Below are positions 34,310 through 44,190 of a stretch of DNA of 64,000 nt, piece by piece. The stretch is from assembly GCA_947632175.1 (NCBI GenBank), contig CANROC010000006.1, forward strand, positions 1 to 64,000, in the 5' to 3' direction. Position 1 is the first letter of the stretch. The number at the start of each line of letters is the position of its first letter. The notes under the pieces are model-generated. The model was not told where the DNA came from. It was given only the letters and a program-made list of their open reading frames with translations, and did not search any database. The position numbers and the translations under genes were made by a program. The stretch is from an uncultured Oscillospiraceae bacterium (lineage in GTDB: Bacteria > Bacillota > Clostridia > Oscillospirales > Oscillospiraceae).

Positions 34310-34905
34310 AGAGAAAAATTCGCGAGGCCATTGTCGTGGAGGGCCGCTACGACAAAAACGCCGTGAGCCAGGCGGTGGACGCCCTCATTCTGGAGACGGA
34401 GGGCTTCGGCATTTTCCGGGACGCGGAGAAGCTGAAGCTCATCCGCGCCGTGGCGGAAAAGCGGGGCGTCATCCTGCTCACCGACCCGGACAGCGCGGGG
34501 TTCCTGATCCGCAATCACCTCAAGGGCGCGCTGGCGGGCGTATCCGTCAAGGAGGCGTACATCCCGGACATTTTGGGCAAGGAGCGGCGCAAGACCGCCC
34601 CCTCCCGGGAGGGGAAGCTGGGGGTGGAGGGCGTGCCGCCGGAGGTCATTTTGGAGGCCCTGCGCTGCGCCGGGGCGACCTTCGAGGACGAGGAAAGCGC
34701 CCCGGAGGTCCGGGGCGCCCTGACGAAGGCGGATTTTCTGGAGCTGGGTCTCACCGGCCCCGGCAGCCGCGCCAAAAGGGCGGCGCTCCTTAAGGCGCTG
34801 GACCTGCCCGAGCGGCTGACGGCCAACGCCTTGCTGGACGTTCTGAACATCCTCATGGACAAAACGGAGCTTGTCAGTCTCCTTTCATCATGGCGTCCAC
34901 AATGA
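34306..34905 (+). CDS. rnmV: Toprim protein, ribonuclease M5-like with C-terminal DUF4093-type region
   Basis: A 199-residue protein. The Toprim domain is at residues 1-110: IVVEGRYDKNAVSQAVDA with the catalytic Glu, and LLTDPDSAGFLIRN with the DxD. The region after about 120 (EVRGALTKADFLELGLTGPGSRAKRAALLKAL) is the extra module found in RNase M5-like proteins. RNase M5 matures 5S rRNA and is usually next to rsmA; here it follows holA while rsmA is at 57.9 kb. The end overlaps a convergent gene by 32 nt. Confidence 0.85.
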   Translation: MKRKIREAIVVEGRYDKNAVSQAVDALILETEGFGIFRDAEKLKLIRAVAEKRGVILLTDPDSAGFLIRNHLKGALAGVSVKEAYIPDILGKERRKTAPSREGKLGVEGVPPEVILEALRCAGATFEDEESAPEVRGALTKADFLELGLTGPGSRAKRAALLKALDLPERLTANALLDVLNILMDKTELVSLLSSWRPQ

Positions 34906-35131
34906 GCGCCCCCAGGGACGCCACCAGCAGGACCCCCTGGGGGGCCCGGTAGAGGTCGGCGGAGAGCCGCAGGATATGTACGTTCCGCGCCGTCAGGGGC
35001 CCGGCCCACACCGCCAGCACCAGCGACAGCGCCAGCAGGGCGCAGGAGAGGGCGAGGCACGCGCGCAGGAGCCGCCGCGCCGGCGGAGAAATGTTCTCGC
35101 CGGCAAGAAACCGGCGGAGCTTTTTTCGCAT
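34874..35131 (-). CDS. Small two-TM membrane protein convergent with rnmV
   Basis: An 85-residue protein with a basic N-terminus (MRKKLRRFLAGENISPPARRLLRA), two hydrophobic segments (about 27-45 and 66-80) and a short end. The start at 35131 has a G-rich ribosome site. It runs against the rnmV operon and its last 32 nt lie inside the 3' end of rnmV. The N-terminus and turn are protein-like, not shadow-like. No function is recognised. Confidence 0.55.
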   Translation of the reverse strand: MRKKLRRFLAGENISPPARRLLRACLALSCALLALSLVLAVWAGPLTARNVHILRLSADLYRAPQGVLLVASLGALIVDAMMKGD

Positions 35132-35296
35132 AGGACCACCCCCAGCCTTATTGTACGGTACCGGGGGAGACGTTGCAAGGCAAAAAATCTGGGGCGGCTG
35201 TGTCGAATTTCCAAAAAAATTTATAAAATTTGACTGTACAAGCTGTTGCGGATTTGGTATAATTATAATCGAGTTAGATACTAAGGGGGCTTTTCC

Positions 35297-35746
<450 letters not shown>

Positions 35747-35752
35747 ACAGAT

Positions 35753-35786
35753 AAAAAGGAGACAGTCCGCGGACGTCTCCTTTTTT
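35753..35786 (+). terminator. Terminator after nrdR, bidirectional
   Basis: AAAAAGGAGAC pairs with GTCTCCTTTTT, and GTCC/GGAC extends the stem. The A and T runs on both sides could serve nrdR and the convergent DUF4363 gene. Confidence 0.85.
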
Positions 35787-35787
35787 G

Positions 35788-36168
35788 TTAGAAGATGCTT
35801 CCGAAATCGAAGCTCTCCATTTTCGCGATGGACTTGAGGTGCTCGCACACTAAGGCGGAGGCGGCTTTGGTGGCGGCGGGGTCGCGGGTGTAGATGTGCT
35901 CGGTGAGCTCAAAAAAGTCGTCGGTCAGCGTCTCGATGTCCGTGTGCCGCAGGACGATGCCGGTGTAGCCCTCGTGCTTTTGCCAGAGGGCGATGGCGCT
36001 CTCCAGCTTTTGCCGGCTCTCCGCCCAGCTTTCGTTCTCGGCGGCGTTGGCGGAGTCCCGGACCAGCGCCTCCAGGTCCCCGCAGAGACTGCCGATGGCG
36101 CGGGTATTGAGCACGCTGAGGGCCAGAATGAGGGCCAGCAGGGCCACGGCGAAGAGCTCCTTTTTCAT
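35788..36168 (-). CDS. DUF4363-like membrane-anchored protein
   Basis: A 126-residue protein with an N-terminal TM (residues 4-22, FAVALLALILALSVLNT) and a helical outer region (LVRDSANAAENESWAESRQKLESAIALWQKH). The shape and its position after a DUF421 gene match DUF4363 proteins of Clostridia, whose role is not well known (often spore-linked). The ATG at 36168 overlaps the DUF421 stop by ATGA. Confidence 0.75.
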   Translation of the reverse strand: MKKELFAVALLALILALSVLNTRAIGSLCGDLEALVRDSANAAENESWAESRQKLESAIALWQKHEGYTGIVLRHTDIETLTDDFFELTEHIYTRDPAATKAASALVCEHLKSIAKMESFDFGSIF

Positions 36169-36845
36169 GCCTTGCCCTCCTTTTCGGCGTAATAGACCTT
36201 CCCGGCGGCGTCCACGGTCATGAGGTAGACGTGTTTGATGTCGATGCCGCCGTGCTGGGCGATCTGGGCGTTGATCCAGGCTTCGTCGAGGCCCAGGAGC
36301 TTTAAATTGTCGCTCATGACCCGCCCCTCGCTCACCACCGTGACAGGCAGGCCGTTGTCCGGGGCGTCCAGCTGCATCTCCTCCGGCGTCACGGCGGAGA
36401 ACTTGGCGTAGGGGAGCACCGAGAGGGTCCCGTCCGTCTCCAAAATGGCGTGGCGCACCGTGGAAATGTCCGTGACGCCGTTGATGCGCAGCTCTACGTA
36501 GAGCTCGTCCACGCTGATGCGGCATTTTTTCATCTCCGACTGGACGATGACGCCGTTGTCGATGAGGATGCTGGGCTTGCCGGACACGAGCCTGCGGAAG
36601 CGCCCGTGCCTGACGCTGATGCCGGAGATGACCAGCTGACAGCAAAGGAGCGTCAGCACCGGCACGATGCCGTAGAGCAGGGGCGTGCCCGTGTCCTGGA
36701 GCGGCTGGGCGGCGAGGTTGGAGATGAGCACCGCCGTCACCAGCTCCAACGGCTCCAACTCCCCCAGCTGGCGCTTGCCCATGATGCGGATGGCGACGAT
36801 GAGCAGGAGAAAAACGATGACCGTCCTTATAAAGCTGACGCCCAT
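36165..36845 (-). CDS. DUF421 (YetF/YrbG-type) membrane protein
   Basis: A 226-residue protein. Three TMs fill the first 85 residues (IRTVIVFLLLIVAIRIMGKRQLGELEPLELVTAVLISNLAAQPL), and a soluble C-terminal pair of small domains follows, containing GKPSILIDNGVI and RISVDELYVELR, typical of DUF421. Bacillus relatives occur in spore membranes, but the molecular role is unknown. It forms a two-gene unit with the DUF4363 gene and is divergent from glmM. Confidence 0.9.
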   Translation of the reverse strand: MGVSFIRTVIVFLLLIVAIRIMGKRQLGELEPLELVTAVLISNLAAQPLQDTGTPLLYGIVPVLTLLCCQLVISGISVRHGRFRRLVSGKPSILIDNGVIVQSEMKKCRISVDELYVELRINGVTDISTVRHAILETDGTLSVLPYAKFSAVTPEEMQLDAPDNGLPVTVVSEGRVMSDNLKLLGLDEAWINAQIAQHGGIDIKHVYLMTVDAAGKVYYAEKEGKA

Positions 36846-36926
36846 GGGACACCTCCTTTTCGTGTCCTTTATTGTTTCCGGGAGAGGGCGCGATATGCAA
36901 AAAGAGGCGCCGGAGCGTTTATTTTC

Positions 36927-36955
36927 TTGACACCAGGGGAAATCGGGAATAAACT
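36927..36955 (+). promoter_or_regulatory. glmM promoter
   Basis: TTGACA (36927-36932), 17 nt, TAAACT (36950-36955). A TAGTAT slightly further downstream has too long a spacer. Confidence 0.65.
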
Positions 36956-36997
36956 AGTATAGCTGAACAATCATATCCCGGGAGGCAGAAAACAGGT

Positions 36998-38347
36998 ATG
37001 GGAAAGTATTTCGGTACGGACGGCTTCCGCGGCGAGGCGAATGTGGGCCTCACCGTGGACCACGCTTTTAAGATAGGCCGGTTTCTGGGCCGGTATTACG
37101 GCGGGGAGCACAAGTGCCGCGTGGTCATCGGCAAGGATACCCGGCGCTCCAGCTACATGTACGAGGCGGCGCTGACCGCCGGCCTCACGGCCTCGGGGGC
37201 GGACGTGTACCTTCTGCACGTCACCACCACCCCGTCGGTGAGTTACATAACCAGGATCGACGACTTCGACTGCGGCATCATGATCTCCGCCAGCCACAAT
37301 CCCTACTACGACAACGGCATCAAGCTCCTCAATTCCGCCGGCGAGAAGATGGACGAGGACGTGCTGGAGCTCATCGAGCGGTATCTGGACGGCGAGAGCG
37401 GGGAGCTGGAGTACGCCACGCGCAGCGAGATCGGGCGCACCATCGACTACTCCGCCGGCCGCAACCGCTATATCGGCTACCTCATCAGCCTGGCCACGCA
37501 CTCCTATAAGGGCAAGCGCGTGGGGCTTGACTGCGCCAACGGCTCCACCTCCATGATCGCCAAGAGCGTCTTTGACGCTTTGGGGGCGGACACCTATGTC
37601 ATCAACAACAACCCCAACGGTCTGAACATCAACTTAAACTGCGGCTCCACCCACATCGAACAGCTCCAGCGCCTGGTGGTGGGCAACGAGCTGGACGTGG
37701 GCTTCGCCTTTGACGGCGACGCCGACAGGTGCCTGGCGGTGGACGAGAAGGGGCGGCTCATCGACGGCGACCTCATCCTCTACATCTACGGCAAGCACAT
37801 GAAGGAGCGGGGCAAGCTGGAAAATACCCACGTGGTCACCACCGTCATGTCCAACATCGGCCTTTATAAGGCCCTGGAGGCCGCCGGCATCGGCTTCGAG
37901 GTCACGGACGTGGGGGATAAGTACGTCTGGGAGAACATGCGCCGCACCGGCAACCGCATCGGCGGGGAGCAGTCGGGCCACATCATCTTCTCCAAATACG
38001 CCACCACCGGCGACGGCGTCCTCACCGCCATCAAGCTCATGCAGGCCATGCTGGACACCAAACAGCCCCTCTCGAAGCTCGCGGAGCCCGTCACCATCTA
38101 TCCCCAGGTCCTGCGCAACCTCAAAGTCTTCGACAAGGAGGCCGCCATGAACGACCTGGACGTGCGCGCGGCGGAGCAGAAAGCCAAGGAGATTTTGGGC
38201 AATAACGGCCGGGTGCTCCTCCGGGCCAGCGGCACGGAGCCTTTGGTGCGCGTCATGGCCGAGGCCCCCACGGAGGAGGAGTGCAACGCCGCCATCAACA
38301 TCATCGCCTCCGTCATCGAGGAGAAGGGGTACGTGGACCATGGTTGA
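36998..38347 (+). CDS. glmM: Phosphoglucosamine mutase
   Basis: A 449-residue enzyme of normal length that converts glucosamine-6-P to glucosamine-1-P for UDP-GlcNAc and cell wall synthesis. Visible: N-terminal MGKYFGTDGFRGEAN, the phospho-Ser loop MISASHNPYYDNGIK, the metal loop DGDADR and the sugar/phosphate loops GGEQSGHIIF and RASGTEPLVRVM. GGGAGG lies upstream. Its stop overlaps the acyltransferase ATG, suggesting that the next step of UDP-GlcNAc synthesis is coupled. Confidence 0.97.
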   Translation: MGKYFGTDGFRGEANVGLTVDHAFKIGRFLGRYYGGEHKCRVVIGKDTRRSSYMYEAALTAGLTASGADVYLLHVTTTPSVSYITRIDDFDCGIMISASHNPYYDNGIKLLNSAGEKMDEDVLELIERYLDGESGELEYATRSEIGRTIDYSAGRNRYIGYLISLATHSYKGKRVGLDCANGSTSMIAKSVFDALGADTYVINNNPNGLNINLNCGSTHIEQLQRLVVGNELDVGFAFDGDADRCLAVDEKGRLIDGDLILYIYGKHMKERGKLENTHVVTTVMSNIGLYKALEAAGIGFEVTDVGDKYVWENMRRTGNRIGGEQSGHIIFSKYATTGDGVLTAIKLMQAMLDTKQPLSKLAEPVTIYPQVLRNLKVFDKEAAMNDLDVRAAEQKAKEILGNNGRVLLRASGTEPLVRVMAEAPTEEECNAAINIIASVIEEKGYVDHG

Positions 38348-38999
38348 GACAAGGGAGCTTCTGGACCTCACAAGGTCCCTGGCGGGGCCGTATCTCAGCC
38401 AGTGCCAATACCCCTGGCAGGCGCTGGACCGGATCGGGGAGTGGTGTCTTGCCATTGGGAAGACCCTCCCGGAGGGGGAATTTGAAAAGCGGGGCGAGAA
38501 CGTCTGGGTCGCCCGGGACGCCGTTATTTACCCCACGGCGTGGATCGCGGGCCCCTGCATCATCGGGCATAAAACGGAGGTCCGCCACGGGGCTTTCATC
38601 CGGGGGAACGCCATCGTGGGGGACGGCTGCGTGGTGGGCAACTCCGTGGAGCTTAAGAACGTCATCCTCTTCGACAATGTCCAGACGCCCCACTATAACT
38701 ATGTGGGCGATTCGATTTTAGGCTACAAGTCCCACATGGGCGCGGGGTCCATCACCTCCAACGTCAAGTCCGACAAGTCCTTAGTGGTAGTGAAGACCGG
38801 CGGGGAGCGGCTGGAGACGGGCCGGAAGAAGTTCGGCGCGGTCCTCGGCGACTATGTGGAGGTGGGATGCAACAGCGTCCTCAACCCCGGCACGGTCCTG
38901 TGCCGTGGGGTCAGCGTCTACCCCACCAGCAGTGTCCGGGGCGTCGTCCCACCGGATCACATTTACAAGGACCGGGACCACATCGTCCCGAGGACATAA
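38340..38999 (+). CDS. Left-handed beta-helix acyltransferase (GlmU C-domain-like)
   Basis: A 219-residue protein. Hexapeptide-repeat sequence runs from about residue 50 to the end (WIAGPCIIGHKTEVRHGAFIRGNAIVGDGCVVGNSVELKN, then HYNYVGDSILGYKSHMGAGSITSN, similar to the GlmU acetyltransferase site). There is no N-terminal uridylyltransferase domain. It overlaps glmM by 8 nt. The simplest idea is a stand-alone glucosamine-1-P acetyltransferase or a related nucleotide-sugar enzyme; proof is lacking. A full-length GlmU may exist elsewhere. Confidence 0.8.
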   Translation: MVETRELLDLTRSLAGPYLSQCQYPWQALDRIGEWCLAIGKTLPEGEFEKRGENVWVARDAVIYPTAWIAGPCIIGHKTEVRHGAFIRGNAIVGDGCVVGNSVELKNVILFDNVQTPHYNYVGDSILGYKSHMGAGSITSNVKSDKSLVVVKTGGERLETGRKKFGAVLGDYVEVGCNSVLNPGTVLCRGVSVYPTSSVRGVVPPDHIYKDRDHIVPRT

Positions 39000-39015
39000 C
39001 CCCAAAAACCGCAAA

Positions 39016-39050
39016 AAAGCGGCGGTCCGCTTTTGGCAGGCCGCCGCTTT
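39016..39050. terminator. Bidirectional terminator between the glmM operon and gpmI
   Basis: AAAGCGGCGG (39016-39025) pairs with CCGCCGCTTT (39041-39050). The two operons converge here. Confidence 0.85.
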
Positions 39051-39062
39051 GATAAAATGCTT

Positions 39063-40640
<1,578 letters not shown>

Positions 40641-40690
40641 AGTTATCAACCGCCTTTACGTTTATTGCTGTTGTTTAGCGCTGTATGTAT

Positions 40691-40719
40691 AGAGTACCGC
40701 AAAGAACGAAAAAAGTCAA
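40691..40719 (-). promoter_or_regulatory. gpmI promoter
   Basis: On the minus strand: TTGACT (40714-40719), 17 nt, TACTCT (40691-40696). Confidence 0.6.
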
Positions 40720-40788
40720 TTCCCAAGCCGCCCTTCCCGGCGGCAAATTTGAAAAATCAAGCTTTACCGGCAGAAAAGAGGAAACCGT

Positions 40789-41565
40789 ATGCGCGTTGTC
40801 ATCAAGGTCGGGTCGTCCACACTCAGCTACCCCACGGGGCGAATGAACATCCGCCGGGTGGAGGCCCTTGTCAGGGTCCTCAGCGACCTCAAGAACGCCG
40901 GGCACGAGATCATCTTCGTCTCCTCCGGCGCCATCGCCATGGGCGTGGGGAAGCTGGGGCTTTCAAAGCGTCCGGAGGACATCCCCGGCAAACAGGCCGC
41001 CGCGGCGGTGGGGCAGTGCGAGCTCATGTACACCTACGACAAGCTCTTCTCCGAATACTCCCACACCGTGGCGCAGATTTTGCTCACGGCGGCGGACATC
41101 GAGGACGAAAAGCGCCACGAAAACTTCAAAAATACCGTCCTCCGGCTTCTTGAGATCGGCGCCGTCCCCATCGTCAACGAGAACGACACCGTGGCCACGG
41201 AGGAGATCGTCATCGGCGACAACGACACGCTCGCCGCCGTGGTGGCCGTCAGCGTCAAGGCGGACCTTTTGATTTTGATGAGCGACATCGACGGACTCTA
41301 CACCGCCGACCCCCGGCGGGACGACCGGGCGGAGATCATCGAGACGGTGCGGGAGCTGACCCCCGCCGTTCTGGAGCTGGCCGGCGGCTCCGGTACAGCC
41401 CTCGGCACCGGCGGGATGCGCACCAAGCTCCACGCGGCCCAAATCGCCACCGGTGCCGGGGTGGACATGCTCATCATGAACGGGTCGAAGCCCGAGCGCC
41501 TCTACGACGCCGTGGAGGGCAGGAGCGTGGGGACAAGGTTCATCGGAAGGAGAGAAAATACGTGA
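40789..41565 (+). CDS. proB: Glutamate 5-kinase
   Basis: A 258-residue amino acid kinase, first step of proline synthesis. Visible: VVIKVGSSTLSYPTGRMNI at the start, VSSGAIAMGVGKLG, VNENDTVATEEIVIGDND, and LIMSDIDGLYTADPR with GTGGMRTKLHAA. The C-terminal PUA domain of E. coli ProB is absent, as in many Firmicutes. The stop overlaps the proA GTG. AGAGGAAA is the ribosome site. First gene of proB-proA-proC. Confidence 0.96.
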   Translation: MRVVIKVGSSTLSYPTGRMNIRRVEALVRVLSDLKNAGHEIIFVSSGAIAMGVGKLGLSKRPEDIPGKQAAAAVGQCELMYTYDKLFSEYSHTVAQILLTAADIEDEKRHENFKNTVLRLLEIGAVPIVNENDTVATEEIVIGDNDTLAAVVAVSVKADLLILMSDIDGLYTADPRRDDRAEIIETVRELTPAVLELAGGSGTALGTGGMRTKLHAAQIATGAGVDMLIMNGSKPERLYDAVEGRSVGTRFIGRRENT

Positions 41566-42815
41566 CAACTCAAAGAATGCTCGAGCTGGCCAAGTGGGGC
41601 TCGAAAAAGCTGGCCGCCATGACGGAGAAGGAGAAGAACGGGGAGCTTCGGGGCATGGCCTTTGGCCTTTTGGAAAACATCGACGCCATACTACGGGCAA
41701 ATGAGCAGGACATAGTCAGCGCCAGAGGGACCATGCCCGATGTGATGCTGGACAGGCTGTATTTGGATAAGTTTCGCGTCCGCGCCATGGCGGAGGGCAT
41801 CCTGGCCGTGGCGGAGCTGCCGGACCCGGTGGGACGGGTCCTGGAGAGCGTGACACGGGAGGACGGCCTGCGGATCGACAAGGTGTCGGTCCCTCTGGGG
41901 GTCCTGGCGATCATTTACGAGAGCCGCCCCAACGTCACCTCTGACGCCGCGGCCCTGGCCGTCAAGAGCGGCAGCACGTGCGTCCTCAGGAGCGGGAAGG
42001 AGGCGTGGCGCTCGGCGAAGGCCATCGTTGACGCCATGCGGACCGGGTTCAGCCTGCCGGGGTATCAGGAATTTATCCAGCTGGTGGAGGACACCAGCCG
42101 GGAGAGCGCGAGAGAGCTGATGACCGCGCGGGGCTATGTGGACCTGCTAATCCCCCGTGGCGGCGCGGGACTAATACGCTCCTGTGTGGAGAACGCCACG
42201 GTGCCGTGTCTTGAGACGGGCACGGGCATCTGCCACGTCTATGTGGATGAGTACGCGGACCTTGAAAAAGCCGTGAAGATCCTGGAGAACGCCAAAATGA
42301 GCCGCCCCTCGGTGTGCAACGCCTGCGAGGTGTGCCTGGTCCATTCCGCCGTGGCGGAGCGGTTCCTGCCGATGCTGTACGAGGAGCTTGTCACCAAAGA
42401 AATGAAGACCAGTTGCTGTCCCGTGGAGTTCCGGCTGGATGAACGGGCGAGAGCAATCATCGATGGCGCCCCCGCCGGAGAACGGGACTTCGACACGGAG
42501 TTTCTCGACTATATTCTGGCCGTGAAGGTGGTGGACAGCGTGGAGGAGGCAATTTCCCACATCGCCGCCCACTCCACACACCACTCCGAGGCCATCGTAT
42601 CGGAGAACGCGGAGAATCAGGAGAAGTTCCTGCGCGCCGTGGACAGCGCGGCGGTGTACGTCAATGCCTCCACACGCTTCACCGACGGCGGCGAGTTTGG
42701 CCTGGGGTGCGAGATGGGCATCTCCACCCAGAAGCTCCACGCCCGCGGCCCCGTGGGCCTTCGGGAGCTCACCACCTACAAATACGTGATCCGCGGCGAC
42801 GGCCACGTCCGGTGA
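41562..42815 (+). CDS. proA: Gamma-glutamyl phosphate reductase
   Basis: A 417-residue NADPH-dependent dehydrogenase, second step of proline synthesis. The GTG start overlaps the proB stop by GTGA, with GGAAGGAGAG upstream. Motifs: VPLGVLAIIYESRPNVTSDAAALAVKSGSTCVLRSGKEA, LIPRGGAGLI, the catalytic Cys region ARPSVCNACE-type (SRPSVCNACEVCLVH), and FTDGGEFGLGCEMGIS. Cytoplasmic. Confidence 0.97.
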   Translation: MTTQRMLELAKWGSKKLAAMTEKEKNGELRGMAFGLLENIDAILRANEQDIVSARGTMPDVMLDRLYLDKFRVRAMAEGILAVAELPDPVGRVLESVTREDGLRIDKVSVPLGVLAIIYESRPNVTSDAAALAVKSGSTCVLRSGKEAWRSAKAIVDAMRTGFSLPGYQEFIQLVEDTSRESARELMTARGYVDLLIPRGGAGLIRSCVENATVPCLETGTGICHVYVDEYADLEKAVKILENAKMSRPSVCNACEVCLVHSAVAERFLPMLYEELVTKEMKTSCCPVEFRLDERARAIIDGAPAGERDFDTEFLDYILAVKVVDSVEEAISHIAAHSTHHSEAIVSENAENQEKFLRAVDSAAVYVNASTRFTDGGEFGLGCEMGISTQKLHARGPVGLRELTTYKYVIRGDGHVR

Positions 42816-42839
42816 CCGCCGCGGGAAAGGAGAGAGACT

Positions 42840-43649
42840 ATGTTTGATTTCGGATTCATCGGTGTGGGCCACATGGGCGCCACGCTGGCCAACGCCGTCA
42901 TCGCCAAGGTGGGCGGGGACCGGTGCGCCGCCTGCGATATCGACGCGGGCAAGGCCAAGCTCTACGCCGCCGGAAAGGGCTGTACGGCCCTGTCGGCATC
43001 GGAGACGGCGGAGCGGTGCCGCGTCATCTTTCTGGGCGTCAAGCCCCAGAATATGGCGGAGCTTCTGGAGCAGATCGCGCCCATCTTGCGAAAGCGGACG
43101 GACTACGCCCTGGTGACCATGGCCGCCGGCATCACCGTCGGGACCTTGCAGACCATGCTGGGATTTCCCGCGCCGGTGCTGCGGATCATGCCCAACACCC
43201 CCGCCGCCGTGGGGGAGGGATGTATGCTCTGGTGCGCCTCCCCGGAGCTCCCGGCGGACAGCCGGGACGCCATCCTCGCCGCCCTGAGCCTCACCGGGCA
43301 GCTGGTGGAGACGCCGGAGGCGCTCATCGACGCCGGCTGCGCCGTCTCCGGCTGCGGCCCGGCCTTTGTCTACGAGTTCATCCTTGCCCTGGCAAAAGCG
43401 GGGGAGACCCTGGGCCTTGCCCCCGAGACGGCGCTGAAGCTGGCGGAGCAGACCGTCCTCGGCGCGGCCAAGCTGGCCGTAGAGTCCCGCGAGGACCCCC
43501 GTACCCTCTGCGCCCAGGTCTGTTCCCCCGGCGGCTCCACCATCGAGGGCGTTAAGTCCCTCAAGTCCGGCCCCTTCACCGCCGAGGTCCAAAAAGCCGT
43601 CCAGGCGTCCTTCGAAAGGACCGTGGAGCTGGGGAAGAGGGAGAAGTGA
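42840..43649 (+). CDS. proC: Pyrroline-5-carboxylate reductase
   Basis: A 269-residue enzyme and last step of proline synthesis. The Rossmann start is FGFIGVGHMGATLANAV, then VIFLGVKPQNM, RIMPNTPAAVGEG and the substrate loop AVSGCGPAFVYEFI. AAAGGAGAG lies before the ATG, 24 nt after proA. A composite intergenic repeat begins right after the stop. Confidence 0.97.
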   Translation: MFDFGFIGVGHMGATLANAVIAKVGGDRCAACDIDAGKAKLYAAGKGCTALSASETAERCRVIFLGVKPQNMAELLEQIAPILRKRTDYALVTMAAGITVGTLQTMLGFPAPVLRIMPNTPAAVGEGCMLWCASPELPADSRDAILAALSLTGQLVETPEALIDAGCAVSGCGPAFVYEFILALAKAGETLGLAPETALKLAEQTVLGAAKLAVESREDPRTLCAQVCSPGGSTIEGVKSLKSGPFTAEVQKAVQASFERTVELGKREK

Positions 43650-43659
43650 GGGGAAGCGA

Positions 43660-44140
43660 TATACGCACCCACCCTGGCCGTCGCTTCGCTCGGCCACCCC
43701 TCCCAGAGGGAGGGGCTAAAAAGGTTGCGCCGTAGGTGCAGTTGAATTCAAACGCGCCGCTTGCGGCGCAACCTTTTTGTGGCTCCCCTTCGTAAGGGGA
43801 GCTGTCGCGAAGCGACTGAGGGATCGAAGGTTTGACGATAGAGCTCTATCGACCAACCCTCGCTGCCCCCCTGCCCCCCTCCTACGAGGAGGGGGCTTTT
43901 AAAAGGTTTGCGCCGCTCTGCGGCTCATTCTCAATTTTATTGCGCCGGAGGCGCAATTGAATATAAACGCGGCGAAGCCGCATCCTTGTTCCCCCGACCC
44001 CTTTTTCGGAAAAAGGGGTGCCGCCGCAGCGGCGGGGTATTCGAGCCTGTGGAGCGTCGCTGATGTTTCCGATAATCGGATTGTATCACCACCCCGGCGC
44101 TTCGCGCCACCCCAACCTAGGAGGGGGAAGGCCCTTCCGC
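43660..44140 (-). repeat. Composite multi-hairpin intergenic repeat, copy 3 (inverted)
   Basis: About 480 bp without a gene. Read on the minus strand it repeats the order of copy 1: CCTCGTAGGAGG hairpin and C/G runs (about 43865-43892), GATAGAGCTCTATC (about 43837-43850), CCTCAGTCGCTTCGCGACAG (about 43801-43820), CTCCCCTTACGAAGGGGAG, the GGTTGCGCC/GGCGCAA blocks, then GGGAGGGGTGGCCGAG. A separate ACCCCTTTTT/AAAAAGGGGT hairpin (43997-44019) follows. The palindrome centre is preserved but its arms have diverged. Confidence 0.8.
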
Positions 44141-44175
44141 ATAAAAAAGCACCCCCTCCGGGTTCGGAGGGGGTG
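44141..44175 (-). terminator. Terminator of the NCS2 permease gene
   Basis: CACCCCCTCCG (44150-44160) pairs perfectly with CGGAGGGGGTG (44165-44175). Read on the minus strand it is followed by a run of six T. Confidence 0.88.
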
Positions 44176-44190
44176 TTGTTTATGTGGGGC

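Noticed and set aside
43660-44140. CRISPR array
   Set aside because: The repeats are unlike hairpin modules of different length, not a regular repeat-spacer series, and there are no cas genes.
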